Part shown: positions 18,027 to 27,228 of the stretch, one piece after another
Layout of the letters: the number at the start of each line of letters is the position of its first letter
Position numbering within the stretch: position 1 is the stretch's first letter
DNA from: Pseudomonas helvetica
GTDB taxonomy: Bacteria > Pseudomonadota > Gammaproteobacteria > Pseudomonadales > Pseudomonadaceae
Direction of reading: 5' to 3'
DNA: 64,000 nucleotides
NCBI RefSeq assembly: GCF_039908645.1
Contig: NZ_CP150917.1
Span: forward strand, 1,274,501-1,338,500
The notes under the pieces: model-generated
Database searches by the model: none
Seen by the model: only the letters and a program-made list of their open reading frames with translations
What the model was told of the DNA's origin: nothing
Translations under genes and position numbers: made by a program

Positions 18027-20329
18027 CCTCGGTCCTCCGGTGGATAGCACGAGTCTTCGAGCAGCGGGTTTGTTGCGCCGGGGAAGGTCGGCGGCACGAT
18101 GCTGCCGGCCATCAGCAACGCCGCTGCCTGCTGGCTGCTGACGGCTTTGCTGAAGTAATAGCCCTGAGCGTTCATTGGCGAGCCGGTGGAGATCAGCGAG
18201 CTGCGCTGTTCCTGGGTCTCGACACCCTCGGCAATGATGCCGATCCCCACTTCGCGGGCGAAATTGATGATCGCGCGCAAGGTCGTGGCGCTGGCGGGAT
18301 CACGGGTCGCGGTGTCGATGAAGGCCTGGGCGAGTTTGAGGTGATTGACCCGATAGGTCTTGAGGTAGTCGAACGAGGAGTACTCGGTGCCGAAGTCGTC
18401 GATGGCTATTTTCACCCCCAGCTCACGCAAGCGCGGCAGCACATCGTTGTGGGTCCATTTGGTTTGCGCCAGTGTCGCTTCGGTGACGTCGAAGCGCAGG
18501 TCCCAGGGGCAGAGGTTCCACAGGGCCGTGGTGCGCAGCACGTCGTAGATCAGGTCCGGACCACTCTTGAGCTGGGCCAGCGAAAGCTTGATTGCAATCA
18601 CCGGGGGCGCCATGCCTTCGTCGCGCCACTCACGCATTTGCCGACAGGCCCGATCCAGCAACCAGTGCCCGAGCGCGATGATTACACCGGTTTTTTCCGC
18701 CGCGGGAAGAAACATATCGGGTTCCAGTATTCCTCGCTCTGGATGACTCCAGCGGACCTGGGCTTCCATGCCGAGGATCTTCCCGGTACTCAGGTCGACT
18801 TCGGGCAAGTAATGCAGTTCAAGCTGGTTTTGCTCGATGGCTTGTTTCAAATCGTTGGCAATCGACACCCGGTCGAGTACTTCCTGATTGATCTCCTCGG
18901 AGTGGAAGTGGTACTGGTTGCGACCTTTTTCCTTGGAGCGATACAGCGCCATGTCGGCTTGAGCCAACAGGCTTTCGGCACTCAGACTGGTACTGGAGTA
19001 AGTGCTGATGCCGATGCTGACCGAAACCCGCACATTGTTGCCATCGAGGGTGTAAGGCATTACCAGTTCATCGCGGACCTTGCCTGCCAGGGCCGCCGAC
19101 TGTGTCGGGTCGCTGGCGTCGAGCTGCACGATTGCAAACTCGTCACCGCCGAGACGCGCCACAAGGTCGTTTTCGCGGACACAGGCCTTGATGCGTCGGG
19201 CGACTTCCTGCAACAGCAAATCCCCGATGGGATGGCCGAGGGTGTCGTTGATGCGTTTGAAATGATCGAGGTCCAGGTAGAACACCGCGAAGGGTGCGCC
19301 GCCCCGACGGGCGGCAGCGAATGCCTGGTGCAGGCGTTCGAGGAGCGTTGTTCGATTGGCCAGCCCGGTCAGCCCGTCGGTACGTGCCAGCAGGGCGATC
19401 TTCTCTTCGGCCAGCTTGCGTTCAGTGATATCGATGATGATGCCTTCGACTTCCAGCAAGCGTCCGTCCTGGTTACGCACCGGTACGTAGCGGTTTTCGA
19501 CCCAGCGCCAGTCGCCGGTGCCGGTGCGCAGACGAAACTCGATGGACGCCCCGACAGCGTCCCGGTCGAGTATCCGTGCCATGGCATTGTCGACTTTGCC
19601 CTGGTCCTCGGGATGAATCAGCTCCTGAGCCCAGTTTGCCGACGCCACCAATTGCGCGGCCACGTGACCGAACTTGGTAATGTTGTGGGAGATGTACATC
19701 AACGGGAACGAGGGTTCGCCGCGCAGCCGGTACAAAATGGTCGGGCTGTTCTGCACGATGATATTGGCGTCGGACAGCTCGCGGGTGCGCTCTTCGACCG
19801 CCTGCTCCAGCAGGTTCATCTTCAAGGCGGCTTCTTCGGTCATTTGCCATTTGACGGTCAGGGTGCTGGCCATCTGCCGGATTTCGATGGCATCGAAGGG
19901 CTTCTTCAGGATCAGCAAGCGATCGCCGAGCTCCAGCCGTTCTGCGATATCGTCCCAGGAGTAGTCGGAATACGCGGTACACAGCGCGACTTGCAGCTTT
20001 GGATCGACCTGCCAGAGCCGTTCGATGGTTTCCAGTCCGTCCCAGCCGGGCGGCATACGCATGTCGATAAAGGCCATCGCATACGGAAGGTCCTTGGCCA
20101 GGGCGGCTTCGACCTTGCCCAGGGCTTCCAGGCCCTGAAAGGCGCTGTCGAGCACAAAGCCCAGGTCCGTAGCCACCACTTGCGTGCCGAACAGGGCTTC
20201 TTCGGCGCTGCTCAGCGCATCATCGTCGAGCACGTGGGGGCTGAGGATCTTGGCAAAGTCCTGATGGATAGAGGCGGTGTCGTCGACGATCAGGATCCGC
20301 CGGTTTTTTCGCGCAAACGGTGTCTTCAT
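18023..20329 (-). CDS. REC-PAS-GGDEF-EAL protein, probable diguanylate cyclase
   Basis: A 768-residue response regulator and first gene of the five-gene operon. It has a receiver (IVDDTASIHQDF, FIDMRMPPGWDG), a PAS domain with PAC tail (about 190-310), and an intact GGDEF domain (DLDHFKRINDTLGH, GGDEF near residue 394, inhibitory RENDLVAR upstream). The EAL domain is degenerate: EAL reads EAQ, the expected VNVS asparagine is absent, the ETE region reads DVTE, DDFGTG reads DDFGTE, and LKIDxSF reads LKLAQAF. It should make c-di-GMP, opposing the next protein. The ATG at 20329 aligns with its paralogues; a TTG at 20347 with GAGGG 5 nt upstream is an alternative start. Confidence 0.9.
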   Translation of the reverse strand: MKTPFARKNRRILIVDDTASIHQDFAKILSPHVLDDDALSSAEEALFGTQVVATDLGFVLDSAFQGLEALGKVEAALAKDLPYAMAFIDMRMPPGWDGLETIERLWQVDPKLQVALCTAYSDYSWDDIAERLELGDRLLILKKPFDAIEIRQMASTLTVKWQMTEEAALKMNLLEQAVEERTRELSDANIIVQNSPTILYRLRGEPSFPLMYISHNITKFGHVAAQLVASANWAQELIHPEDQGKVDNAMARILDRDAVGASIEFRLRTGTGDWRWVENRYVPVRNQDGRLLEVEGIIIDITERKLAEEKIALLARTDGLTGLANRTTLLERLHQAFAAARRGGAPFAVFYLDLDHFKRINDTLGHPIGDLLLQEVARRIKACVRENDLVARLGGDEFAIVQLDASDPTQSAALAGKVRDELVMPYTLDGNNVRVSVSIGISTYSSTSLSAESLLAQADMALYRSKEKGRNQYHFHSEEINQEVLDRVSIANDLKQAIEQNQLELHYLPEVDLSTGKILGMEAQVRWSHPERGILEPDMFLPAAEKTGVIIALGHWLLDRACRQMREWRDEGMAPPVIAIKLSLAQLKSGPDLIYDVLRTTALWNLCPWDLRFDVTEATLAQTKWTHNDVLPRLRELGVKIAIDDFGTEYSSFDYLKTYRVNHLKLAQAFIDTATRDPASATTLRAIINFAREVGIGIIAEGVETQEQRSSLISTGSPMNAQGYYFSKAVSSQQAAALLMAGSIVPPTFPGATNPLLEDSCYPPEDRG

Positions 20330-20523
20330 TGCAATGCACCGTTGCAAATAAGCCCTCGCAGCGTCGTGTTCATATGGCGTCCCTTCCTGATCGCAGTGTG
20401 CTACGGGTGCAGATCTTGGATCCAGGTACCCAGAGCATAGTCTGCGACTCTCAAGTTCGCCGCCTGCCGTGTGGCAAATCTATTGCGAACTGTGCTGAAA
20501 AACCGTCTAGCCTGTAGTTCAGG

Positions 20524-20551
20524 CCCAAGGAGGAGGGGGAGTTCCCTTGGG
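20524..20551 (+). promoter_or_regulatory. Hairpin with GGA-rich loop upstream of the YN-GYP gene
   Basis: CCCAAGG and CCTTGGG enclose a 14-nt loop containing three GGA triplets, ending 40 nt before the ATG at 20592. GGA in a hairpin loop is the recognition feature of RsmA/CsrA-type translational repressors in Pseudomonas. A possible RsmA/E target; not proven. Confidence 0.35.
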
Positions 20552-20591
20552 TGCTCACAAACGACTGGTCTGTTTCAGCTGAGGTAATGCC

Positions 20592-21926
20592 ATGGATGAG
20601 CCGCTTAAACCCCGAGTGTTACTGGTTGATGACGAAGAATCGATCCTCAATAGCCTGCGTCGGCTGTTGCGCGGCCAACCCTATGAAGTGCTGCTGGCCA
20701 CAAGCGGCACCCAGGCGTTGCAGATCATGGAGCAGCAACCGGTCGATCTGGTGATGACCGATGCCCGCATGCCCAACATGGACGGTGCGACCCTGTTGGC
20801 GCACATCCACGAACACTATCCCGACACCGTACGCATCCTGCTGACCGGCTATGCCGATCTCTCGATGATCATCAAGGCGATCAACGAGGGGCAGATTCAC
20901 CGTTACATCAGCAAGCCCTGGAATGACGAGGAAATGCTGCTGACCTTGCGTCAGTCGCTGGCGTATCAGCTCTCCGAGCGCGAGCGGCTGCGTCTGGTGC
21001 AGTTGACGTGGGATCAGAACGAGCAGTTGAAGCTGCTCAACGTGTCCCTGGAAAAACGTGTCGCAGCGCGCACCGCGGAGTTGCAGCAAACCGCCGACAT
21101 GCTCGATCTGGCCTATGAAGAGCTCAAGCACAGCTACGTCACCGGCACCGAAGTGTTTTCGCTGCTGGCCAACTTGCGTCTGCCACCGGCCAAGCAAACC
21201 AATCGGCAAATCATCGATCTGGTGCGTATCTACTGCCAGACCCATGGGCTGGATGAGGCCAGCAGCCGAGACCTGACCATGGCTGCGGCGCTTTACAACA
21301 TCGGCAAGCTGAGCTGGACCGACGGCATGATGACGACGCCTTCGGACCTGCTGCATCACCCCGAACGGGAGCTGTATCGCGGTTATCCGAAACAGAGCGA
21401 ATCGCTGTTGATGACCCTTGAGCCGATGAAGGATGCCGCACGCCTGATCCTGCACCATCAGGAGCGCTGGGACGGCAGCGGGTTTCCCGATCGCCTCAAG
21501 GGGGAGGCAATCCCTTTGGGTTCGCGCCTGCTGAAGCTGGCCGTGGACTTCATCGAATTGCAGTGCGGGCTGATTCTTGAGCGAAACATGAACAGTGATG
21601 AAGCGCTGCTGTTCATCCGCAAATACACCGGGCGTTTCTACGACCCGGAGCTGGTGGAAGACTTCGTTCAGGTTTGCGCCACCTACCAGCGTGATATCAC
21701 CCTCGGCGATCCGACGGTCAAGGTGCTGAGCACCCGCGATCTGGCGGCCGGGATGGTGCTGGCGCGCAACCTCAATGCCGACAACGGCATGCTGCTGCTC
21801 AATGCCGGCAAGGTGCTCAATGGCCCGCTGGTGGAAAAACTCATCGCCTTCGAAGCGATGGAAGGCGCCAGGTACAGCGTATTTGTCCACGTGCCCGAGG
21901 AGCTGGAAGCGGTGATTTCTGCGTAG
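20592..21926 (+). CDS. Response regulator with degenerate HD-GYP (YN-GYP) domain
   Basis: A 444-residue protein: receiver (about 8-125; VLLVDDEESIL, MTDARMPNMDG, ISKPW), coiled coil (about 140-180), then an HD-GYP-like domain. The catalytic HD reads YN (AAALYNIGKLSW) and GYP reads GFP (HHQERWDGSGFPDRLKGE). This resembles the non-canonical YN-GYP protein PA2572 of P. aeruginosa, which is not thought to hydrolyse c-di-GMP. A signalling or protein-binding role is more likely than catalysis. GAGG precedes the ATG. It is divergent from the five-gene REC/c-di-GMP operon, with 262 bp between, and probably belongs to the same circuit. Confidence 0.88.
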   Translation: MDEPLKPRVLLVDDEESILNSLRRLLRGQPYEVLLATSGTQALQIMEQQPVDLVMTDARMPNMDGATLLAHIHEHYPDTVRILLTGYADLSMIIKAINEGQIHRYISKPWNDEEMLLTLRQSLAYQLSERERLRLVQLTWDQNEQLKLLNVSLEKRVAARTAELQQTADMLDLAYEELKHSYVTGTEVFSLLANLRLPPAKQTNRQIIDLVRIYCQTHGLDEASSRDLTMAAALYNIGKLSWTDGMMTTPSDLLHHPERELYRGYPKQSESLLMTLEPMKDAARLILHHQERWDGSGFPDRLKGEAIPLGSRLLKLAVDFIELQCGLILERNMNSDEALLFIRKYTGRFYDPELVEDFVQVCATYQRDITLGDPTVKVLSTRDLAAGMVLARNLNADNGMLLLNAGKVLNGPLVEKLIAFEAMEGARYSVFVHVPEELEAVISA

Positions 21927-21954
21927 ATACCGTTGTGAACTTCACCGGGCATCC

Positions 21955-22020
21955 GTAGGCGCGCGGCTTGCCGGCGATGGCGATTCCACAGACGTCATCA
22001 CTGGCAAGCCATGCTCCTGC
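21955..22020. repeat. Degenerate short palindromic repeat
   Basis: GTAGGCGCGCGGCTTGCCGG and CTGGCAAGCCATGCTCCTGC are imperfect inverted arms related to the GTAGGAGC...GCTCCTAC family seen at 27.2, 58.2 and 63.2 kb. It follows the YN-GYP stop codon. Confidence 0.55.
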
Positions 22021-22099
22021 GGGGCGGTGTTTTTCGAGGTGACGCAGCACCTGCACTCATGTGATCCTTGGCTCTTTTGTCCAAGGCCATCGTTGATCC

Positions 22100-22534
22100 A
22101 TGACGCTTTCATCCTCTGTTTCACCGCGCATTATCCGCATTGCCGCTGCCCTGCTGATCGGCCCGGACGGTCGAACCCTGCTGGTGCGCAAGCGCGGGAC
22201 CCAGGCCTTCATGCAACCGGGGGGCAAGATCGAGGCCTCTGAGCAACCGATCGATGCGCTGGCCCGCGAGCTGGAAGAAGAACTGGGTTTGGTCATCGAC
22301 ACCCTTCAAGCGAGTTATCTGGGCAAGTTTTCTGCCCCTGCAGCCAATGAGCCGGGGTTTGTGGTCGAGGCCGAGATTTTTCAGCTGGATATCCAGCAAC
22401 ACGTCACCCCGGCGGCAGAGATCGAAGAAGTGCTGTGGGTTGATCCGCACAATGTCGGTGATTTCATCCTGGCGCCATTGACACAGGACCTGATCCTGCC
22501 GTTTTATCGAGCCTCCCTGACGGCTCTGGCCTGA
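22100..22534 (+). CDS. Nudix hydrolase
   Basis: A 144-residue protein with a complete Nudix box: the G at the start of GKIEAS, E five residues on, then RELEEELGL, matching GX5EX7REUXEEXGU, at roughly residues 39-61. Nudix enzymes cleave nucleoside diphosphates linked to another group; the substrate is unknown. It has the length of simple MutT-like proteins. Together with the LysE-type exporter 29 nt downstream and the GNAT gene it may form a three-gene unit. Confidence 0.88.
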   Translation: MTLSSSVSPRIIRIAAALLIGPDGRTLLVRKRGTQAFMQPGGKIEASEQPIDALARELEEELGLVIDTLQASYLGKFSAPAANEPGFVVEAEIFQLDIQQHVTPAAEIEEVLWVDPHNVGDFILAPLTQDLILPFYRASLTALA

Positions 22535-22563
22535 CCCCCCCACACAATGACAAGGACTGCGTC

Positions 22564-23202
22564 ATGATTCCAACACATGATCTGTTGATTTTTGCGGCGG
22601 CCTCGCTGCTACTGGTGCTGACCCCGGGCCCGAACATGATCTATCTGATCTCCCGTTCGATCTGCCAGGGACGCAAGGCGGGCGTGACCTCGTTGCTTGG
22701 GGTTGTTGCAGGTTTTTTCGTGCATCTGTTCGCCGCGGCGGCCGGTTTGACAGCAGTGTTCATGGCGGTGCCGATGGCTTACGAGGCGCTCAAATGGGCC
22801 GGCGCCCTGTACCTGCTGTGGATGGCCTGGCAGGCAGTCAAACCGGGTGCGCGCTCGCCCTTTGAGGCGCAGCAACTACCGCCGGATTCTTCTCGAAAAC
22901 TGATGCTGATGGGCTTTTTCACCAGCGCATTGAACCCGAAAATCGCGGTGTTCTATCTCTCGGTGTTCCCACAGTTCATCAGCCCGGAACACGGTTCGGT
23001 GTTTACCCAAAGTATTGCCCTGGGCCTGACCCAGATCAGCGTGAGTTTCACGGTTAACCTGTTTATCGCACTGTTTGCTGCCGGGATTGCCTCGTGGTTC
23101 GTCAACAATCCGAGCTGGCTGGCGGTTCAGCGCTATTTCATGGGCTTCGTACTGGCCGGGCTGGCAGTGCGGCTGATGTCTGAACAGCGGCGCATGGCCT
23201 GA
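22564..23202 (+). CDS. LysE/RhtB family amino acid exporter
   Basis: A 212-residue inner-membrane protein with six hydrophobic segments. It carries the family signature LLVLTPGPNMIYLISRSICQG near the N-terminus and the ALNPKIAVFYLSVFPQFI stretch in the middle. Members export amino acids or derivatives such as homoserine lactone and threonine; specificity is not visible. AAGGACTGCGTC precedes the ATG. The stop is 5 nt before the GNAT gene, so they are probably co-transcribed. Confidence 0.9.
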   Translation: MIPTHDLLIFAAASLLLVLTPGPNMIYLISRSICQGRKAGVTSLLGVVAGFFVHLFAAAAGLTAVFMAVPMAYEALKWAGALYLLWMAWQAVKPGARSPFEAQQLPPDSSRKLMLMGFFTSALNPKIAVFYLSVFPQFISPEHGSVFTQSIALGLTQISVSFTVNLFIALFAAGIASWFVNNPSWLAVQRYFMGFVLAGLAVRLMSEQRRMA

Positions 23203-23207
23203 CGCAC

Positions 23208-23711
23208 ATGGCAATCCAACGACTCGATGCCAGCCATGCGCTCGCTTACCGGGCGCTGATGCTTGAGGCCTATGACCGTCACCCGCAGGCGTTCACGTCG
23301 AGTGTCCGCGAGCGCGCGGTAATGCCGTTGAGCTGGTGGGAGTCACGCTTGACCAGCCCGCTGGACGTGCTGTTCGGCGCATTTGAAGGCGACGAACTGG
23401 TGGGCATTGTCGGCCTGGCCTTCGAGGCACGGGAAAAAGCCCGGCACAAGGCAACGCTGTTTGGCATGTATGTGTCAGACGAGGCCAGACAGCGGGGGCT
23501 CGGTTATCAGCTGGTTCAGGTGCTTTTCGACGAGGCACGGCGTCGGTCGGGCTTGAAGCTGATTCAACTGACCGTCACCGCTGGCAATGACGCCGCATTG
23601 GCGTTGTACCAGCGTTGCGGTTTCGTGCAGTTCGGGCTCGAACCGCTGGCGGTGCGGGTTGGCGAAGAGTACTTCGACAAGATCCATATGTGGCGCGAAG
23701 TCCCGGCCTGA
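23208..23711 (+). CDS. GNAT family N-acetyltransferase
   Basis: A 167-residue acetyltransferase. The acetyl-CoA binding motif lies in GMYVSDEARQRGLGYQLVQV (the RxxGxG/A pattern), followed by LTVTAGNDAALALYQRCGFV, typical of GNAT motif B. The substrate is unknown; amino groups of small molecules or proteins are usual. It follows the LysE-like exporter directly, and such pairs are often involved in handling toxic amino acids or analogues. Confidence 0.87.
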   Translation: MAIQRLDASHALAYRALMLEAYDRHPQAFTSSVRERAVMPLSWWESRLTSPLDVLFGAFEGDELVGIVGLAFEAREKARHKATLFGMYVSDEARQRGLGYQLVQVLFDEARRRSGLKLIQLTVTAGNDAALALYQRCGFVQFGLEPLAVRVGEEYFDKIHMWREVPA

Positions 23712-23724
23712 CGCCGAGTGCTTT

Positions 23725-23856
23725 TGTGGCGAGGGAGCTTGCTCCCGCTGGGCTGCAAAGCAGTCCCAAGCTCTGCCACCACGCTCTGTCAGGTATACCG
23801 CGTTCGCTGACGTTACGACGGCTTCGCCGCCGAGCGCGAGCAAGCTCGCTCGCCAC
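23725..23856. repeat. Long palindromic intergenic repeat (REP-type), copy 3
   Basis: TGTGGCGAGGGAGCTTGCTC on the left and GAGCAAGCTCGCTCGCCACA on the right. It lies between the convergent GNAT and metR genes. Confidence 0.87.
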
Positions 23857-23880
23857 AGGTGTGATACCTGTCAGAGAATG

Positions 23881-24810
23881 TCAGCGCACCGCGCTAACCC
23901 CATCCAGGGTCGAGAACGAGGTGTCCTTGGCCGTCAGCAGGAAGTCGCGCATGTACGGCGCGTCGAGCATGTCGGCGCGGATCCCGGCGTATAGCGTGGC
24001 AAACAAACCTTTCTCACCGAGCCGCTTGGCCTTCACATAACCCCGTGAGCTGTATTCATGCAGCGCCCAATGCGGCATGCCGCAGACGCCACGGCCGCTG
24101 GCCACCAATTGCATCATCATCACCGTCAGTTCCGAAGTACGGACCTGCGCCGGTTCAATGTCGGCCGGCTCCAGGAAGCGGGTGAAGATGTCCAGCCGAT
24201 CACGTTCCACCGGGTAGGTGATCAGGGTTTCGCTGAGCAAATCTTCCGGGACGATGTACGGCTTGTTCGCCAACCGATGCTGATTGGCCACCGCGAGCAT
24301 CGCTTCGTAGGTGAACAACGGCACGTAGGTGATCCCGGCCAGCTCCAGCGGGTCGGACGTTACCACCAGGTCCAGGTCGCCACGGGCCAGGGCCGGCAGC
24401 GGGGCGAAGGAGAAACCCGACGCCAGGTCCAGCTCGACTTCCGGCCAGGCGTCACGGAACTGGTCGATGGTCGGCATCAGCCACTGAAAGCAACTGTGGC
24501 ATTCGATTGCCATGTGCAGCCGTCCGGCAGTGCCTCCGGCCAGGCGCGCAATGTCACGTTCGGCACCGCGCAGCAGCGGCAGGGTGGCATCGGCCAGTTG
24601 TAGCAGGCGCAGGCCGGCGCTGGTGAAACGCACCGGTTTGGTTTTGCGCACGAACAGCGGCATGCCCATGCGCTCTTCCAGCTCTTTGAACTGGTGGGAC
24701 AGGGCGGACTGGGTCAGGTGCAGACGGTCGGCGGCGTCGACCAGACTGTCGGCCTCGCGCAAGGCGTGCAGGGTCTTCAGGTGACGGATTTCGAGCACTG
24801 GGGGCTCCAT
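23881..24810 (-). CDS. metR: LysR-type regulator MetR
   Basis: A 309-residue LysR-family transcription factor. The N-terminal winged helix (LEIRHLKTLHALREADSLVD, then LHLTQSALSHQFKELEERMG) and the co-inducer domain match MetR, which senses homocysteine and activates metE. Divergent placement from metE, 96 bp apart, is the classic arrangement. The ATG at 24810 is used; the frame extends two codons upstream to a TTG with no better ribosome site. A TGAG-N5-CTCA operator candidate lies at 24841-24853 in the shared intergenic region. Confidence 0.92.
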   Translation of the reverse strand: MEPPVLEIRHLKTLHALREADSLVDAADRLHLTQSALSHQFKELEERMGMPLFVRKTKPVRFTSAGLRLLQLADATLPLLRGAERDIARLAGGTAGRLHMAIECHSCFQWLMPTIDQFRDAWPEVELDLASGFSFAPLPALARGDLDLVVTSDPLELAGITYVPLFTYEAMLAVANQHRLANKPYIVPEDLLSETLITYPVERDRLDIFTRFLEPADIEPAQVRTSELTVMMMQLVASGRGVCGMPHWALHEYSSRGYVKAKRLGEKGLFATLYAGIRADMLDAPYMRDFLLTAKDTSFSTLDGVSAVR

Positions 24811-24840
24811 GAGCAAATTTTGTGATCAACACGAAAAGGT

Positions 24841-24853
24841 TGAGTTTGTCTCA
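24841..24853. promoter_or_regulatory. Candidate MetR operator
   Basis: TGAGTTTGTCTCA is a perfect 4-5-4 inverted repeat in the metR-metE gap and differs from the MetR consensus TGAA-N5-TTCA at one symmetrical position. It sits 54 nt upstream of the metE start. Confidence 0.6.
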
Positions 24854-24906
24854 TGTTGGGTTGGCTGTCGACAATAGGGCCATCTTTTACTTCGGAGAAA
24901 CACGCC

Positions 24907-27219
24907 ATGGCCTTGGCCCACACACTCGGTTTTCCACGCATCGGTGCCGACCGCGAGCTGAAAAAAGCCCTCGAATCCTACTGGAAGGGCGACCTCGATC
25001 AGGCCGGGTTGCAAAGCGTCGGCCGTGAACTGCGAGCCAGACACTGGCAAGTGCAGAAAGACGCCGGTATCGACCTGCTGCCGGTGGGCGACTTCGCCTG
25101 GTACGACCAGGTGCTGACGCACTCGCTGACCTTTGGCGTGATCCCCGAACGCTTCGACAGCGCCAAGGATGCACAGGGCCTGCCGACCCTCGACACCTTG
25201 TTCGCAATGGCCCGTGGCGCCAGCGCAAAGTGCTGCGATGGTGAGTCGGCCAAGACGCACCATGCGCAGGAACTGACCAAGTGGTTCGACACCAACTACC
25301 ACTACCTGGTCCCGGAATTCAGCGCTGACCAGCCGTTCAAATTGAGCTGGGAGCAGCTGTTCGACGAAGTCGACGAAGCCCACGCCCTCGGTCATCGCGT
25401 CAAGCCGGTGATCATCGGCCCTTTGACTTACCTCTGGCTGGGTAAAACCAAAGGCAACGACTTCGACAAGCTTGAGCTGCTCGAACGCCTGCTGCCGCTG
25501 TACGGCGAAATCCTCAATCGCCTCAAGGCCCAAGGTGTGGAATGGGTGCAGATTGACGAACCGATCCTGACCCTCGACCTGCCGCAAGCCTGGAAAAACG
25601 CCTTCGAGCGCGCCTACCACATCCTTCAGTATTCACCGCTGAAGAAACTCGTGGCCACCTACTTCAATGGCCTGGAAGACAATCTCGGGCTGGCGGTGAG
25701 CCTGCCGGTGGACGGCCTGCACATCGACGCGGTGCGAGCGCCGGAACAACTGGGTCAGGTACTCGATCGCCTGCCGACTTACAAAGTGCTGTCGGTGGGC
25801 CTGGTCAACGGTCGCAATGTCTGGCGTTGCGAGCTGGAACAGGCGCTGGCACAACTGAAACCGGCGCAAGAACGTTACGGCGACAACCTCTGGGTCAGCA
25901 GCTCGTGCTCACTGCTGCACAGCCCGGTGGATCTGGACCGTGAAGACACACTCGACGCCGAGCTGAAGAGCTGGCTGGCGTTCGCCGTACAAAAGTGCGC
26001 TGAAATCGCCGTGCTGCGGGATGCACTCAACGATCCGCAAGCGCCGAAGGTCCAGGCTGCGCTGGCGCAGAACCGTGCCGTGCAGGCCAGCCGTGCGCAG
26101 TCGCCACGCATTCACAAAGCCGAGGTGCAGGCGCGCATCCGGGCCATTCGCGACACCGACAGTCAGCGTCATTCGGTGTTTGCCAAGCGTATCGAGTTGC
26201 AACGCGCTCGCCTGAATTTGCCGGCCTTCCCGACCACCACTATCGGCTCGTTCCCGCAGACCGCATCGATCCGTCTGGCGCGTCAGTCGTTCAAACAGGG
26301 CAAGCTCTCGGCCAACGATTACACCGACGCGATGCACAGCGAAATCCGCCACGCGGTGCAAATCCAGGAGCGTCTCGGCCTCGACGTGCTGGTGCACGGT
26401 GAAGCCGAGCGCAACGACATGGTCGAGTACTTTGCCGAGCAACTCGACGGCTACCTGTTCACCCGTTTCGGCTGGGTTCAGAGCTACGGCTCGCGCTGTG
26501 TGAAGCCGGCGATCATCTATGGCGACCTGAGCCGTCCGAAGGCCATGACCGTCGACTGGATCACTTACGCCCAGAGCCTGACCGACAAGGTCATGAAAGG
26601 CATGCTGACCGGGCCGGTGACGATGCTGATGTGGTCGTTCCCGCGCGAAGACGTGTCGCGTAAAGTCCAGGCGCAACAGTTGGCGCTGGCCCTGCGCGAT
26701 GAAGTGGTCGACCTGGAGCAGGCCGGGATCAAAATCGTCCAGATCGACGAAGCGGCGTTCCGCGAGGGCTTGCCGCTGCGCCGGGCGCAGTGGCAGGAAT
26801 ACCTCGACTGGGCGGTGCAAGCGTTCCGCTTGAGCGCGTCCGGCGTGCGCGATGAAACCCAGATCCATACCCACATGTGCTACAGCGAATTCAACGACGT
26901 GATCCAGTCCATCGCGGCCATGGACGCTGATGTGATCACCATCGAGACCTCGCGTTCGGACATGGAATTGCTCGAAGCCTTCAAGGCCTTCGACTACCCG
27001 AACGACATCGGCCCGGGCGTCTACGACATTCACTCGCCACGGGTGCCGGACACCACCGAGATGGTCAAATTGATGAGTAAGGCGGTGCAACGGATCCCGG
27101 CCGAACGGCTGTGGGTCAACCCGGACTGCGGCCTGAAAACCCGCGCCTGGCCCGAAACAGAAGCCGCGTTGGTGAATATGGTCGCCGCGGCGCGCCAACT
27201 GCGTAATCAACTGGCCTGA
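24907..27219 (+). CDS. metE: Cobalamin-independent methionine synthase
   Basis: A 770-residue enzyme that transfers the methyl group from 5-methyltetrahydropteroyl-triglutamate to homocysteine, the last step of methionine synthesis without B12. The N-terminal half begins [20 protein letters not shown]; the catalytic half carries the zinc ligands in [11 protein letters not shown], the [11 protein letters not shown] glutamate region and NPDCGLKTR. Length equals the family norm. The ATG at 24907 follows GGAGAAAC; the open frame upstream is not coding. Expected to be activated by MetR. Confidence 0.97.
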   Translation: MALAHTLGFPRIGADRELKKALESYWKGDLDQAGLQSVGRELRARHWQVQKDAGIDLLPVGDFAWYDQVLTHSLTFGVIPERFDSAKDAQGLPTLDTLFAMARGASAKCCDGESAKTHHAQELTKWFDTNYHYLVPEFSADQPFKLSWEQLFDEVDEAHALGHRVKPVIIGPLTYLWLGKTKGNDFDKLELLERLLPLYGEILNRLKAQGVEWVQIDEPILTLDLPQAWKNAFERAYHILQYSPLKKLVATYFNGLEDNLGLAVSLPVDGLHIDAVRAPEQLGQVLDRLPTYKVLSVGLVNGRNVWRCELEQALAQLKPAQERYGDNLWVSSSCSLLHSPVDLDREDTLDAELKSWLAFAVQKCAEIAVLRDALNDPQAPKVQAALAQNRAVQASRAQSPRIHKAEVQARIRAIRDTDSQRHSVFAKRIELQRARLNLPAFPTTTIGSFPQTASIRLARQSFKQGKLSANDYTDAMHSEIRHAVQIQERLGLDVLVHGEAERNDMVEYFAEQLDGYLFTRFGWVQSYGSRCVKPAIIYGDLSRPKAMTVDWITYAQSLTDKVMKGMLTGPVTMLMWSFPREDVSRKVQAQQLALALRDEVVDLEQAGIKIVQIDEAAFREGLPLRRAQWQEYLDWAVQAFRLSASGVRDETQIHTHMCYSEFNDVIQSIAAMDADVITIETSRSDMELLEAFKAFDYPNDIGPGVYDIHSPRVPDTTEMVKLMSKAVQRIPAERLWVNPDCGLKTRAWPETEAALVNMVAAARQLRNQLA

Positions 27220-27228
27220 CGGAGACCC

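Noticed and set aside
20329..20347. TTG at 20347 as the start of the first c-di-GMP gene
   Set aside because: GAGGG is well placed for it, but alignment with the two paralogous receivers favours the ATG at 20329. Kept only as an alternative.
18017..20440. Plus-strand open frame of 807 codons
   Set aside because: It is antisense to the REC-PAS-GGDEF-EAL gene, which has intact domain motifs; the plus-strand product resembles no family.
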